From: Hyperoplus lanceolatus
Taxonomy: Eukaryota > Chordata > Actinopteri > Uranoscopiformes > Ammodytidae
Reading direction: 5' to 3'
Assembly (NCBI GenBank): GCA_026929865.2
Contig: CM049413.1
Coordinates: 15,658,501-15,722,500, forward strand
Length of the DNA stretch: 64,000 nt
This document shows, in pieces, positions 38,201 to 43,695 of the stretch (position 1 is the stretch's first letter; the number at the start of each line of letters is the position of its first letter). A model generated the notes under the pieces. That model did not search any database. It was not told where the DNA came from and worked only from the letters and a program-made list of their open reading frames with translations. Both the position numbers and the translations under genes were made by a program.

Positions 38201-39097
38201 ATTAAGCTGTGGAATGGACTTGATGAAGTTGTCACAGGGAGTTGCAGTTTGCGCAATTTCAAAGCAAATTATGTTTCAAAAATTATTGAAAATTACAGAC
38301 TAATAACCTGAGCACAATGTCAATGTCACTTACATATCAATATTGTAAAGAATAATACAGGCCAGCTGTCAGACTTGTTTTTGAATACTTTTGCAGAAGT
38401 GTTTTGACTACCAGTTAAGAAATGGAACAGGCCAAATACAAGGCCACTTCACACTTTATACACTTGGCATTGTCACAGAGAAACTGAACTGTGCTGAACT
38501 GATCTTAAAAGCTGAAGCAATTACATTAAAATTGATTGTGTATTGGACTGCAGATTCTTAAAAAAAAAAAAAAAAAAAAATGTATGTGTATGTATGTGTA
38601 TATATGTGTGTATATATATATGTGTATATATGTATGTATGTATATATATATATATAGCTATATATAAAAAAAAAATGTTTTTTGTTTTATTTTTATTTTC
38701 TGTAACAGTAACTGTGTATCTGAATTCGAATTTGATGAAAATGGGGGCGGTACCTGATAAGCCTTTGGCTTCTTCCGTCTCCCTTCGGACAACACAAAGT
38801 ATGATGTATGAATATTTTCAAGAGAAAATTGTGTATTGTGTGGAATTGTCCGAAAGAATAATAAATAAAATAAATATCTCAACGCTCAACTGTGCACAAA
38901 CTCACAGACCGTTATGGCAAAGTCTCGTGCGTGTCATTTAATTTCCCATCCGTTTTCAAACATCGTCTGAATTATTTAATAGGCCTAGGCTTACTCTAAT
39001 ATTCTCGGTTGTTACAGTCGACAATAATTAAAGCACGGCACCACCGGTAGACAAACATACAGTCACTCACCATGCAGCCTATGCCGTTTTTTTCCAT
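4401..39097 (-). CDS. Large multi-zinc-finger protein built from repeated exon cassettes (49 coding exons)
   Basis: I do not recognise this gene. Forty-nine exons with GT-AG borders on the minus strand sum to 7,029 nt and join in one open frame of 2,342 codons plus stop. Eight U1/matrin-like fingers (mostly C-x2-C-x11-H-x5-H) lie near residues 8-32, 65-110, 208-252, 427-472, 565-614, 932-977, 1299-1339 and 1587-1631. A ninth cassette, near 343-390, has no finger. After each finger exon (phase 1 to 0) comes an exon X (0 to 0, usually starting with an HP or NP motif), then Y (0 to 1, pattern hydrophobic-x-[DE]-[LIV]-x-x-E), then Z and linker exons (1 to 1). Long hydrophilic linkers occur at residues 692-905, 1091-1298 and 1464-1558, and the tail is Gln/Ser/Thr-rich. 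There is no signal peptide or membrane segment. U1-like fingers often bind double-stranded RNA or act in RNA processing, so an intracellular nucleic-acid role is only an inference. Whether 15,464 and 13,928 lie in one transcript is the weakest join. Confidence 0.82.
6258..6703 (-). CDS. Zinc-finger gene exons 46-48
   Basis: Exons at 6646-6703, 6480-6560 and 6258-6353. Exon 46 (VQLSKELHDCVG) has the Y-cassette pattern and phase 0 to 1. Exons 47 and 48 are phase 1 to 1 and hydrophilic (LEDWQSLKESLSKERL, possibly helical). All borders are GT-AG and the frame is continuous into exon 49. Confidence 0.8.
6868..7190 (+). repeat. Interspersed repeat with a conserved leader-like block
   Basis: The block ACCATCACCTTATCGCGGTG, followed by a run ending in CCAGACTATAATGG, is one I recall as recurring in animal genomes, probably a retroposon leader. 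I cannot assign a family with confidence. It lies in the intron between exons 46 and 45. Confidence 0.4.
7197..7676. mobile_element. PIF/Harbinger-like MITE
   Basis: The terminal inverted repeats are GCCCCTTTCACACC and its complement, with ATT at 7194-7196 and 7677-7679. A 3-bp target duplication fits PIF/Harbinger. Inner parts are also partly inverted (GGAGCTAG / GAGCTGGCTC). Non-coding, intronic. Confidence 0.75.
7680..9087. other. Intron between exons 46 and 45, no gene seen
   Basis: It contains AT-rich stretches and short decayed repeat pieces (for example around 8,880-9,005, with GCCCGAAAAAA repeated). No supported exon. Confidence 0.4.
9088..9222 (-). CDS. Zinc-finger gene exon 45 (cassette X after finger 8)
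   Basis: Forty-five codons, phase 0 to 0, opening QRDYNHLLSEFWWEED and continuing as a likely amphipathic helix (LLLEEVAHHLSEQERF). It is in the position of the X exon of the other cassettes. Confidence 0.85.
9339..9472 (-). CDS. Zinc-finger gene exon 44: finger 8
   Basis: Phase 1 to 0. The motif FLCESCSEKLLLNDICQH with a second H five residues later gives C-x2-C-x11-H-x5-H. It is followed by LFNCM at the splice donor, as in the other finger exons. Confidence 0.9.
9578..9661 (-). CDS. Zinc-finger gene exon 43 (linker before finger 8)
   Basis: Phase 1 to 1, 27 full codons. AERTQNCSDVLTYLKV ends in ILG at the border. It matches the linker exons before other fingers (PERKTY...PLLG, PERTMIQTYH...PLLG). 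Confidence 0.85.
9737..10021 (-). CDS. Zinc-finger gene exon 42 (long linker)
   Basis: A hydrophilic exon of 285 nt, phase 1 to 1. The acceptor at 10022 was chosen because it keeps the phase. A second possible acceptor lies upstream near 10,049, so the upper edge is uncertain. No known domain. Confidence 0.7.
10130..10600. other. Intronic stretch, possible unclassified repeat
   Basis: The segment from about 10,190 to 10,580 is less AT-rich and C/T-rich compared with its surroundings. It looks like an inserted sequence, but I see no ends or duplication to define it. Confidence 0.3.
10666..10996 (-). CDS. Zinc-finger gene exons 40-41
   Basis: Exons at 10865-10996 (43 full codons, LEKLPVMLREKGSPASFYTR...) and 10666-10734 (22 codons, AKRGTFEFQAMGEDTP...). 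Both are phase 1 to 1 with standard borders. Confidence 0.8.
11168..11210. repeat. (CA)n microsatellite
   Basis: A short CA run in an intron of the zinc-finger gene. Confidence 0.8.
11616..12299 (-). CDS. Zinc-finger gene exons 38-39 (cassette X and Y after finger 7)
   Basis: Exon 38 at 12186-12299 (KMWHPNWILYPSELKRKREL, phase 0 to 0) has the HP motif seen after other fingers. Exon 39 at 11616-11673 (RIEVTIDEYNRLSSMGTKR, phase 0 to 1) parallels VVDVDEEMYNNIL of exon 33. Confidence 0.85.
12398..12519 (-). CDS. Zinc-finger gene exon 37: finger 7 (short loop)
   Basis: Phase 1 to 0. It reads VYCRLCSIKLADSSHLTSFK followed by H. The Cys pair and the H-x5-H pair are intact, but the loop is 8 residues instead of 11, a 3-codon loss relative to the other fingers. 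Confidence 0.85.
12619..13243 (-). CDS. Zinc-finger gene exon 36 (long Ser/Thr-rich linker)
   Basis: A 625-nt exon, phase 0 to 1, about 208 codons, rich in Ser, Thr and Lys. Its acceptor (CTTTGAAA on the plus strand) joins either exon 35 or directly exon 34 in frame. No domain recognised. Confidence 0.85.
13928..13972 (-). CDS. Zinc-finger gene exon 35, or alternative first exon starting MDHDE
   Basis: As an internal exon of 45 nt (acceptor CCTCACAG, donor GTAATG) it reads KANERETAVSMDHDE and joins exons 34 and 36 in phase 0. It also contains an ATG at 13940-13942 in frame, so it could be the start of a shorter protein of about 1,257 residues from a promoter near 14.0 kb. The sequence alone does not decide. 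Confidence 0.6.
14390..14626 (+). mobile_element. LTR fragment, plus orientation
   Basis: The terminal part resembles the end region of the solo LTR at 28,660 (ATTAAAATCTACTGACTTTG). It lies tail to tail with the next LTR. Confidence 0.55.
14629..15114 (-). mobile_element. Solo LTR, minus orientation
   Basis: It has the shared blocks AAGACATCTGAGTCAGGCAG and GTTTACTGGGACAAAGTTTA and ends near TTTTTTAGCACA. It is in the intron between exons 34 and 35. No clear target duplication. Confidence 0.65.
15464..15971 (-). CDS. Zinc-finger gene exons 32-34 (cassette after finger 6)
   Basis: Exon 32 at 15882-15971 (ELLKLPHPPEMKIRQW..., phase 0 to 0), exon 33 at 15739-15796 (VVDVDEEMYNNILKQNF, 0 to 1) and exon 34 at 15464-15609 (1 to 0). 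Exon 34 has an 8-base C run coding VPPQ. If the donor after VTDNFQ is not used, the frame reads two more codons to a stop at 15455-15457, so an alternative end of the protein is possible here. Confidence 0.85.
15976..16507 (+). mobile_element. Solo LTR next to a splice acceptor
   Basis: It starts TGTCAG, has a block CTAACATTTGCATT shared with copies at 27,601 (reverse) and 45,724, and ends ATTCCAGTAACA. A TATA-like GGGTATAAAGC lies near 16,318. It begins about 5 bp from the acceptor of exon 32. No target duplication was recognised. Confidence 0.7.
16656..16792 (-). CDS. Zinc-finger gene exon 31: finger 6
   Basis: Phase 1 to 0. IYLCECCSVKLPERDIVSH then VTGAQH gives C-x2-C-x11-H-x5-H. The exon ends MYLM at the donor. 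Confidence 0.9.
16793..17478. other. Intron between exons 31 and 30
   Basis: AT-rich. No exon or repeat family recognised. Confidence 0.4.
17479..17556 (-). CDS. Zinc-finger gene exon 30 (linker before finger 6)
   Basis: Phase 1 to 1, SFDENRKQADQLWQYVKR..., ending VVG at the border to the finger exon. Confidence 0.85.
17652..18293 (-). CDS. Zinc-finger gene exon 29 (long charged linker)
   Basis: A 642-nt exon, phase 1 to 1, about 213 codons, very rich in Glu, Lys and Ser (for example EKITSLKSDLSETSVTETK). Probably disordered. The acceptor CCCAGAG at 18,294 keeps the phase. Confidence 0.85.
18469..18883 (-). CDS. Zinc-finger gene exons 26-28 (cassette after finger 5)
   Basis: Exon 26 at 18782-18883 (DRFHPGSLNSSTDAETLLDL, phase 0 to 0, HP motif), exon 27 at 18640-18688 (KIKLYKPVWDPCPYQR, 0 to 1) and exon 28 at 18469-18549 (FMILQSVKWRNGNGNLV..., 1 to 1). 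Confidence 0.85.
18985..19650 (-). mobile_element. tRNA-derived SINE split by a solo LTR
   Basis: The right part (19,625-19,650) is the reverse complement of a GTGCTCGTGGTGTAGT head (A-box type). The left part (about 18,985-19,078) holds CCGGATTC-like B-box sequence and CTCTAACCACTAC. The LTR at 19,079-19,624 interrupts it. Confidence 0.65.
19079..19624 (-). mobile_element. Solo LTR inserted in a SINE
   Basis: It starts TGTTAAAGGAATTATTTC and ends TTCGTTAACA, flanked by ACTAC at 19074-19078 and 19625-19629. Same family as 2,004-2,510 and 28,660-29,278. Confidence 0.85.
20341..20480 (+). mobile_element. tRNA-derived SINE fragment
   Basis: The GGTGGTGTAGTGGTAAGG head is an A-box-like tRNA core, followed by CTGCATGTCTTCCCCTC, typical of fish SINE bodies. 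Intronic. Confidence 0.6.
20515..20541. repeat. (GA)n microsatellite
   Basis: A GAGAGA run next to the SINE. Confidence 0.8.
20600..20748 (-). CDS. Zinc-finger gene exon 25: finger 5
   Basis: Phase 1 to 0, 49 full codons. FLCSLCERRLSFDECYTH then VFSWEH gives C-x2-C-x11-H-x5-H. Confidence 0.9.
20897..21758 (+). mobile_element. Decayed Tc1-like transposon in an intron
   Basis: The ends CACTGCCTGGCC and GGCCAGGCAGTG lie next to TA. Plus-strand pieces resemble Tc1 transposase (GQVIGLHQTKK, WSDETTLTLFQSDGS), separated by stops and shifts, so it is inactive. Confidence 0.8.
21820..22196 (-). CDS. Zinc-finger gene exons 22-24
   Basis: Exon 22 at 22142-22196 (VLDIPYEMFLPIPSTFVE, phase 0 to 1), exon 23 at 21977-22021 (LKRLELQHTLLKRD, 1 to 1) and exon 24 at 21820-21876 (PERKTYSELKQNERFPLL, 1 to 1, joins finger 5). 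Confidence 0.85.
22745..22834. repeat. Fragment of the 873-1347 MITE family
   Basis: GAACGTGACGTGATCAGTTA and ATTAGGCTATTAACTATCTA match the right half of the MITE at 873-1347. Confidence 0.7.
23103..23520 (+). mobile_element. LTR-like sequence interrupted by a piece of the TGTTAAC-type LTR
   Basis: It starts TGTCGGGTTTCAAG and has a TATA-like GGCATAAAAGC near 23,354. From 23,430 it switches to TGTTAACTAAATTTATTTCT, the start of the LTR family at 25,742. The borders are uncertain. Confidence 0.45.
23898..24017 (-). CDS. Zinc-finger gene exon 21 (cassette X after finger 4)
   Basis: Forty codons, phase 0 to 0, LYLNPWRLPFAWKYHL..., with the NP motif after the finger, ending in SKQMMMK. Confidence 0.85.
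24217..24353 (-). CDS. Zinc-finger gene exon 20: finger 4
   Basis: Phase 1 to 0. IYVCFACEDCFTESSLKQH then FDSQKH gives C-x2-C-x11-H-x5-H, with an extra Cys in the loop. Confidence 0.9.
24437..25015 (-). CDS. Zinc-finger gene exons 17-19
   Basis: Exon 17 at 24991-25015 (MMNQFFGK, phase 0 to 1), exon 18 at 24867-24896 (EKAHSHDQP, 1 to 1) and exon 19 at 24437-24505 (IRRTLGLYTHILESLKKNQP, 1 to 1, joins finger 4). These are the short Y, Z and linker exons of the fingerless cassette. Confidence 0.75.
25129..25693 (-). CDS. Zinc-finger gene exons 14-16 (fingerless cassette)
   Basis: Exon 14 at 25613-25693 (phase 1 to 1), exon 15 at 25300-25355 (KQSVPTCPVALSFKIRCQ, 1 to 0) and exon 16 at 25129-25200 (DCNQMFVDISLYFNHVLHDA..., 0 to 0). 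Exon 15 takes the place and phase of a finger exon but is only 56 nt and lacks the C-x2-C...H-x5-H set. Confidence 0.8.
25742..26318 (+). mobile_element. Solo LTR
   Basis: It starts TGTTGACAAAATC and ends TTACAGTAACA, with GTTCC at 25737-25741 and 26319-26323. A TATA-like GTATAAAAGTC lies near 26,128. It sits about 45 bp from exon 13. Confidence 0.85.
26366..26640 (-). CDS. Zinc-finger gene exons 12-13 (cassette after finger 3)
   Basis: Exon 12 at 26509-26640 (RAWHPSTLLSRQCYKDYTSS..., phase 0 to 0, HP motif) and exon 13 at 26366-26423 (KVSLESAEFELVNFTCYAE, 0 to 1). Confidence 0.85.
26968..27101 (-). CDS. Zinc-finger gene exon 11: finger 3
   Basis: Phase 1 to 0. YYLCTLCKLTLATHTIIRH then VLSFDH gives C-x2-C-x11-H-x5-H. 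Confidence 0.9.
27142..27601 (-). mobile_element. Solo LTR, minus orientation
   Basis: It carries AGCACAGAGTCAGGGGC and CAGTTTACTGGGACAAAGGT and ends GTATTTTAACA. Same family as 15,976-16,507. No clear target duplication. Confidence 0.65.
27786..28592 (-). CDS. Zinc-finger gene exons 8-10
   Basis: Exon 8 at 28535-28592 (LLDLPQELFKKLATSSYSE, phase 0 to 1), exon 9 at 28393-28440 (MRALGEKEKLLKLFE, 1 to 1) and exon 10 at 27786-27854 (KPERTMIQTYHKDSNRKHPL..., 1 to 1, joins finger 3). Confidence 0.85.
28660..29278 (+). mobile_element. Solo LTR
   Basis: It starts TGTTAACAGAATTTAG and ends GAATTCCTGCAACA, flanked by GAATG at 28655-28659 and 29279-29283. A complete solo LTR of 619 bp in an intron, old but with an intact duplication. 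Confidence 0.88.
29975..30091 (-). CDS. Zinc-finger gene exon 7 (cassette X after finger 2)
   Basis: Thirty-nine codons, phase 0 to 0, SFTNPNALKFSWYPSTN..., with the NP motif, ending in ERGPGVLQ. Confidence 0.85.
30181..30317 (-). CDS. Zinc-finger gene exon 6: finger 2
   Basis: Phase 1 to 0. YLCHVCEEKLAPGEILCHL with a further H gives C-x2-C-x11-H-x5-H. The exon ends ANYF at the donor. Confidence 0.9.
30521..31485 (-). CDS. Zinc-finger gene exons 3-5
   Basis: Exon 3 at 31461-31485 (KIKDVFRP, phase 0 to 1), exon 4 at 31306-31323 (only 18 nt, KYQCT, 1 to 1) and exon 5 at 30521-30574 (SLPFITVLNPPLKQPII, 1 to 1). The micro-exon is supported by good borders and phase only. Confidence 0.72.
32012..32080 (-). 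CDS. Zinc-finger gene exon 2: second part of finger 1
   Basis: Phase 0 to 0, VCHIKFGQCYSLKKHMSSKE then H. With exon 1 it completes C-x2-C-x12-H-x5-H. Confidence 0.82.
32187..32275. repeat. (TA)n and (CA)n microsatellite
   Basis: TA repeats followed by a CA run of about 58 bp, in intron 1. Confidence 0.9.
32411..33000 (-). mobile_element. Tc1/mariner-like transposon fragment
   Basis: The end-like block CGTTTCAAAAAAAGTTGGGA is followed by minus-strand remnants such as HPFLFKQDNTEPHSARF and VCVLDWPVCCQYL, resembling the Tc1 DDE core. Degenerate, in intron 1. Confidence 0.65.
33010..35600. other. Intron 1, mostly unassigned
   Basis: AT-rich intronic sequence. A TTTATTTAACCAGG block at 34,456 resembles a common fish interspersed repeat. 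The 35-bp insertion at 35,014 is listed separately. No exon seen. Confidence 0.4.
35014..35048. mobile_element. 35-bp insertion flanked by 9-bp direct repeat
   Basis: The core GCTGTAGTTTGGTCTGGCTT lies between two GGTTGACCC copies (35005-35013, 35049-35057). The same core is inserted at 43,701 and, less well conserved, at 11,917-11,945. Confidence 0.7.
35600..38580 (+). mobile_element. 5'-truncated LINE with near-intact endonuclease/reverse transcriptase ORF
   Basis: The ORF at 35655-38096 (813 codons) starts inside an AP-type endonuclease domain (KRGGGVALFVDENI, CGDTNIDLL, INDISDHLPVF) and runs through a full reverse transcriptase: NYRPVSLL, FLDLKKAFDTINHD, GVPQGSILGP and the catalytic FADDTNIF. 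The last part (38096-38311, IKLWNGLDEVV) lies in another frame, overlapping the stop as TAATG, so one shift separates it. A 3' UTR and poly-A tail follow. Jockey/CR1/L2 group; clade not fixed. It is antisense to the host gene in intron 1. At least the N-terminal part of the endonuclease is missing. Confidence 0.9.
38560..38668. repeat. Poly-A plus (TATG)n/(TA)n tract
   Basis: A run of about 20 A is followed by TGTATG/TATA repeats at the 3' end of the LINE. Confidence 0.85.
39071..39097 (-). CDS. Zinc-finger gene exon 1 (coding part): first half of finger 1
   Basis: Nine codons, MEKNGIGCM, with ACAATGG around the ATG and donor GTGAGT. Joined to exon 2 it makes CMVCHIKFGQCYSLKKH, a complete finger, which is strong support for this start across a 7-kb intron. 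Confidence 0.8.
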
Positions 39098-39391
39098 TGT
39101 GTGAAGTTACTGCCGTCGTTAACACAGTTGCGTTGTCATTTGCAAAAACTAATAGGGCTGCAGAAAAAGATAAAAACAACTTTGATTCGTATCCGTCGAC
39201 ATTAAGCTTACGTCCGCATGAAAATTAATCCGTGAAAAGTGGATCAAGAGGAGAAAACACCTCCTGTTAAAGCAATTGGTGCTCAAACTGAGCAGTCTGC
39301 GCCCGCTCTAGCAATGGACACACTTCTCCCTCCCCCGTTTCGACTGACAGGAGGCATGACAGACACAAGCAAGTGGGTGGGATGTTGCAAT
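39098..39391 (-). promoter_or_regulatory. Presumed 5' UTR and promoter of the zinc-finger gene
   Basis: This lies directly upstream of exon 1 and has several CpGs. No TATA box or start site can be fixed. A 2.4-kb transposon begins at 39,392. Confidence 0.45.
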
Positions 39392-39402
39392 CATAGACAT
39401 TA

Positions 39403-39577
39403 GCCTCGTTCGACTTACCCAGGTCTGAGCAAGACCTGCGCAACTATGACGCGCGTCTTGCTGAGCGCACAACAAAAATTCTGCAAAAAGGCTGTGCGCT
39501 CAGCAAGCCGAGCGTCATAGTTGCGCAGGTCTTAGCAAGACGGCGACATCTCAAGACGGCGACATCTCAAACGAGGC
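39403..39577. mobile_element. Hairpin MITE inside the end of the 39,392 element
   Basis: GCCTCGTT and AACGAGGC ends with inner arms around CGCAACTATGACGC and GCGTCATAGTTGCG. ATTA is on both sides. Confidence 0.7.
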
Positions 39578-39959
39578 TATTATATATGGAAAGACGCCGC
39601 GTTGGCCGCTACTGCCTATTGGCGCTGACGAGAAATGCGGGCGCCATCTTGGACCGGTCACACGTTCCACTCAGTGCAATCTGTTTGACAGGTGCAATGA
39701 ACTGTCAGCGCATGTAATTAATCAAATCTCATTAAATACCAAACTGATTTTCACGCGGTTTTCTTTGCTGCAAAGATCATACATGTCGCTATGATACAGG
39801 GCACAAGTTTCGACGTGTTTTAATATTCATAGTGGACTTAACAGTCATAGAATATTCTGATATGATATAAGTAACCAGACGTCCGAGATCAAAACGAGGA
39901 ACATCCCCCGAAAAGGGAAGCAGAAACAGATAGGGGCAGTAAAGTCAGCTGTTTTAATA

Positions 39960-40440
39960 AGTTAACTATAGGCCTATATGATTAGGCTATATATAAATAT
40001 ATTTATTCATTTACAGTGACGAGCATACACAATAAAGACAATCACAGGGATAACATAAACAGAGAACAGAAATAAAATAGGATAAAATATATTAATTTAA
40101 ATAAAGTAGGCCTATACAAAATACAAAACAAGAGCAAAAATAAAATACTAAATGAACAATGAATTCAGCTAAAACAGTTACAGTCAGATGTGTAAAATTC
40201 AGAAATCATAGATTCAAATAAACCAAGAGTAGGAAGAGCAGTCATTTTTAAGTTGCTCTGCAGAGCATTCCATGAATTAGGGGCACTACATGAAAAGGCA
40301 GTTATTCCTAAACTGGATTTAGCTCGGGGCAATTTAGGAGGAGTAGTCGAGCATGGTACATATGAAGGGTGGATGTTTCCCATGAAGGCATTAAATGCCT
40401 ATAAATAAAAACCAGTGTATATAATATCTCGTTTAAAGAG
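39960..40440 (-). mobile_element. LINE 3' fragment
   Basis: The minus-strand frame at 40165-40383 (SCSAPNSWNALQSNLKM) resembles the C-terminal tail of LINE reverse transcriptases. The borders are approximate. Confidence 0.5.
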
Positions 40441-40940
40441 AAGGACAACATGAGTGTTCATGTAAAAATATGTTTTATTTCTCTAATTTAAAACACAAGC
40501 TTGCTTGGCAATTGCCTCTTAAAAGAGGACGGGATTTTTTAAAAGCAAAGTCTTCTTGGTTGTCCAATGTTCTATACTAGGGGGGGAATACCAAGTTCAG
40601 TCTAGTCTCGAGTTGGTTCCTCAGACACAGACAGGAAATCAATGCGTGCCTTGCAGCGCGGTACATTTAAAAACACATTCAATACAAAACCACAGCAATC
40701 AAAAGTATTAAATTAAGGGAAAATCAAACAACAACAGCAAACAATAATACTCAAATGCATAAAATAAAGTTAACCATCCTTACAATCGCATTTTACTCCG
40801 AAGAGAAATTCAAGCGAGGCGAGTTTGGCAATGTGGTGCAGCCTTAATTTGTGAAAGACAGACACAACCAATGACAACAAGTCGGAATGGTGGTTGTCGA
40901 TGCCAAACTGTCTCCTCAATATGTTCCCCAAGCAGAAACA

Positions 40941-41360
40941 GTGGTTGCGTTCCGAATCGCATACTTTCTACTATATAGTATGTAGAAAAAAGATTTAGGA
41001 TGTCCCGATTCTTGTGGCCAGATTTAGGATGGTTAGAATACCCGGATGGTCTACTTCATGCGGCAAAGATTGTTAGTGTTGAAAAGTGCATCCTATTTGG
41101 GCGATTCTGACCCACAATCCAGTGCGCACGTGAAGTGACGTAACATCGACGAAGCCCATAGGTCCATGTTATGAAAACAAACGGGGATGCGACGGATATA
41201 AAAGCAAGAGGCAAGATCAAGGCGCAATGTTATGATGAAATAAGAGAGAAAAGTACGTCCCAATAGTATGCCTACTGCATCCTAACTAGATTCTTTTTAT
41301 CGTCAGATGTAGTATGTAGAATAGAAAAAAGAAAGAGTATGCGATTCGGAACGCAACCAC
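40941..41360. mobile_element. MITE with GTGGTTGCGTTCCGAATCGC ends
   Basis: Perfect terminal inverted repeats of more than 20 bp at 40,941 and 41,360. Non-coding, nested in the 39,392-41,794 element. Confidence 0.8.
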
Positions 41361-41992
41361 ATCCTCCGTTTCAATCTCCTCCCGGACGAAGTGTGTGACC
41401 CGGACGTCTGGTTATCATATCATATCAGAATCTTCTATGACTGTTAAGCCCACTATGAATATTAAAACACGTCGAAACTTGTGCCCTATATCTTAGCTAC
41501 ATGTATGATCTTTGCAGCAAAGAAAACCGCGTGAAAATCAGTTTGGTATTTAATGGGATATGATTAATTACATGCGCTGACAGTTCATTCCACCTGCCAA
41601 ACAGACTACACTGAGTGGAACGTGTGACCGGTCCAAGATGGCGCCCGCATTTCTCGCGCTCAACGCCCAATGCGGCGTCTATAAAGGACTACATTGAGTG
41701 GAACGTGTGACCGGTTCAAGATGGCGGCCCCACGGCTCGTTAGCGCCAATAGCAGTAGTGGCCAACGCGGCGTCTATCCTATATAATGTCTATGGTTGCA
41801 ATCATCATGATTATGGAAAGCCAACAAGTCTAAAGGTTTCTGGTATATTTTCGGATGCTGTGGACTTTAGTGGCATATCTGAATCGGCAAAGGGTCTTCT
41901 GACGATTTCAACATGGTTTGGCTATTCAGTTAGACTGTCAGGCAGAGCATGCGCAGTAGGACTGGCTCACTGCATGTTTACGTTAGTTCAGT

Positions 41993-43065
41993 CAGTGCTT
42001 CTCAAATGGTGGGGCGCGACCCGGTCTCAGGGGGGGCGCGAGCGGCAGGGGGGACTTAGTGTTTTTTTTTTTTTTGTTTTTTTTTGTTTTTTTATATATA
42101 TATATATTTTTTTTTTTCTTAAATAAACATTATACCAAGGGTCAGAAGTGTAACAGAATTTAGATCTTACAAAGAAAGGGAGTATCCACTCATTGGACAG
42201 AAGGCTGTCAACATCTTACTACCCTTTGCCACATCCTATCTGTGTGAGATGGGCTTTTCCACTGTTGCTGCACTCAAGACAAAGAACAGGTCCCAGCTTA
42301 ACATTGAGCAAGAGTTAAGAGTAGCAGTATCAAGTTTGAAGCCCAGATTTGGAATGATGCACTGCAAAGAGGGCTCACTGCAGCCACTAGAATACAGAGC
42401 AAATTGTATTTTTGTGTATTATAAGCAGAATGTGTTCATATAAAACAGACAAATAGGGAAATAAGTTCAAAATAATTGTGAAGGTGAATTTAGTTATATT
42501 AAAAAAGCTCAAACTGATGTAGCTGCCAGTTTCAAATAGTTCAGGGTTCAAGGCTTTTTTAATGTCTTGTGTTATGTTCAGGGAAAGTATGCAAATTGTA
42601 CATTAAATATTGTTGCAAATGTTGCACACAAAGAGTAATGTTTATTTTTAAGTCATATATATTTTTGAAAGGGAATAAGCTGATGAAGCTGACTGACAAG
42701 TGACCAATGTTTACTGTTTAAAAATGTTATTAATTAAATGAAAACCCCAGTGAAACATTTGCTCTTGTTTCTGTGTTTTGAGATTCACACAGACTGAACG
42801 GTCTTGTTTAAATGTTACAAATTGAGTTAATAAACTTGGAAATTGTTTTAAGATGTTGCAGATGTCAGCAAATTTTATTAATCTATTTTAATAATAAGGT
42901 GATTGTATGCAGAATGCTGGTGCTAGCAACTCAAACTCATATATAACTCTTATACAGATAAATAAATAAATATTAGCAGGTTCTCAATAGTATTTCAATT
43001 TAGGGGGTCGCGAAAAAATTTCAGTCTCCTAGGGGGGCATGACAGAAAATAATTGAGAAGCACTG
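41993..43065 (+). mobile_element. Internally deleted hAT transposon
   Basis: The ends CAGTGCTTCTCAA and TTGAGAAGCACTG, with GGGGCGCGACC and GGGGGTCGCG next to them, are typical of hAT-Charlie/ZBED-like elements. A plus-strand piece, MGFSTVAALKTKNRSQLNIE at 42,249, matches the C-terminal hAT dimerisation region. The rest of the transposase is gone. Confidence 0.82.
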
Positions 43066-43647
43066 TGTGTTATAACATCATACACATTTAATTTTATTGT
43101 TTACTAAGAAATCCATTGAAATTAAATCCAAAACTTCTCTTAACATACTAAGACCTCTCTTTCCCAAGCAAGATGGTAGTGTGTTGGGTGTGACAGGATG
43201 TATCCTGTCGATCCTTGCATGTTCCATAGGATGTACTGATAACAGGATGAGTGTATAGCACAGACAGCCAAGATAGTGTGAACACAAAACAATACTACAC
43301 AACGTCAGTTTTAGATTCATGTGTGTTATTCTACACGTGAGACAAGTCCAGGAATACGTGACCAATCAGATCAGCTCATTTTTGAGGTACAAGATATCCA
43401 TTTTGGGAAAGAGTCAGTGGTTCTGGGGAGATGTTTAGACTTCACATTCCTCTCTGTTCTTTTAATTAGACTCTAAGTTCATTTTTAAAGTGATTCAGGG
43501 TTTTAGCTACAACCCATTCTCTGACTCAGACTTGAGACTTGTTTTCAATAAAGAAAGGTTTCCCTACCCTCCTCATTTTTCTGCCTCGAGCTGATTTTTT
43601 CATCATCTACAACTACAACTTTTGATCAACCCCGAAATAAACAACAA
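43066..43647 (+). mobile_element. Possible LTR-like sequence
   Basis: It starts TGTGTTATAACATC, has an AATAAAG near 43,547 and ends near AAATAAACAACA. No duplication or TATA box found. Confidence 0.3.
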
Positions 43648-43695
43648 CTGACTTACATAATGTGCACCGATCTCTCAGTCAGCTGCTTTGCACGT

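Larger units (their letters stand above)
39392..41794. mobile_element. Large inverted-repeat element, 8-bp duplication, with nested insertions
   Basis: The outer ends CATAGACATTA are inverted, with GTTGCAAT at 39384-39391 and 41795-41802. The inverted arms exceed 300 bp (about 39,578-39,895 against 41,400-41,790, with CGCCATCTTGGACCGGTCAC in both). On the right the end segment is partly duplicated. hAT-like by duplication length. No transposase seen; the centre is filled by other repeats. Confidence 0.8.

Noticed and set aside
41698-42126. Plus-strand 142-codon frame starting in the inverted-repeat element
   Set aside because: It crosses an element border and the hAT end and finishes in poly-T; no homology or borders support it.
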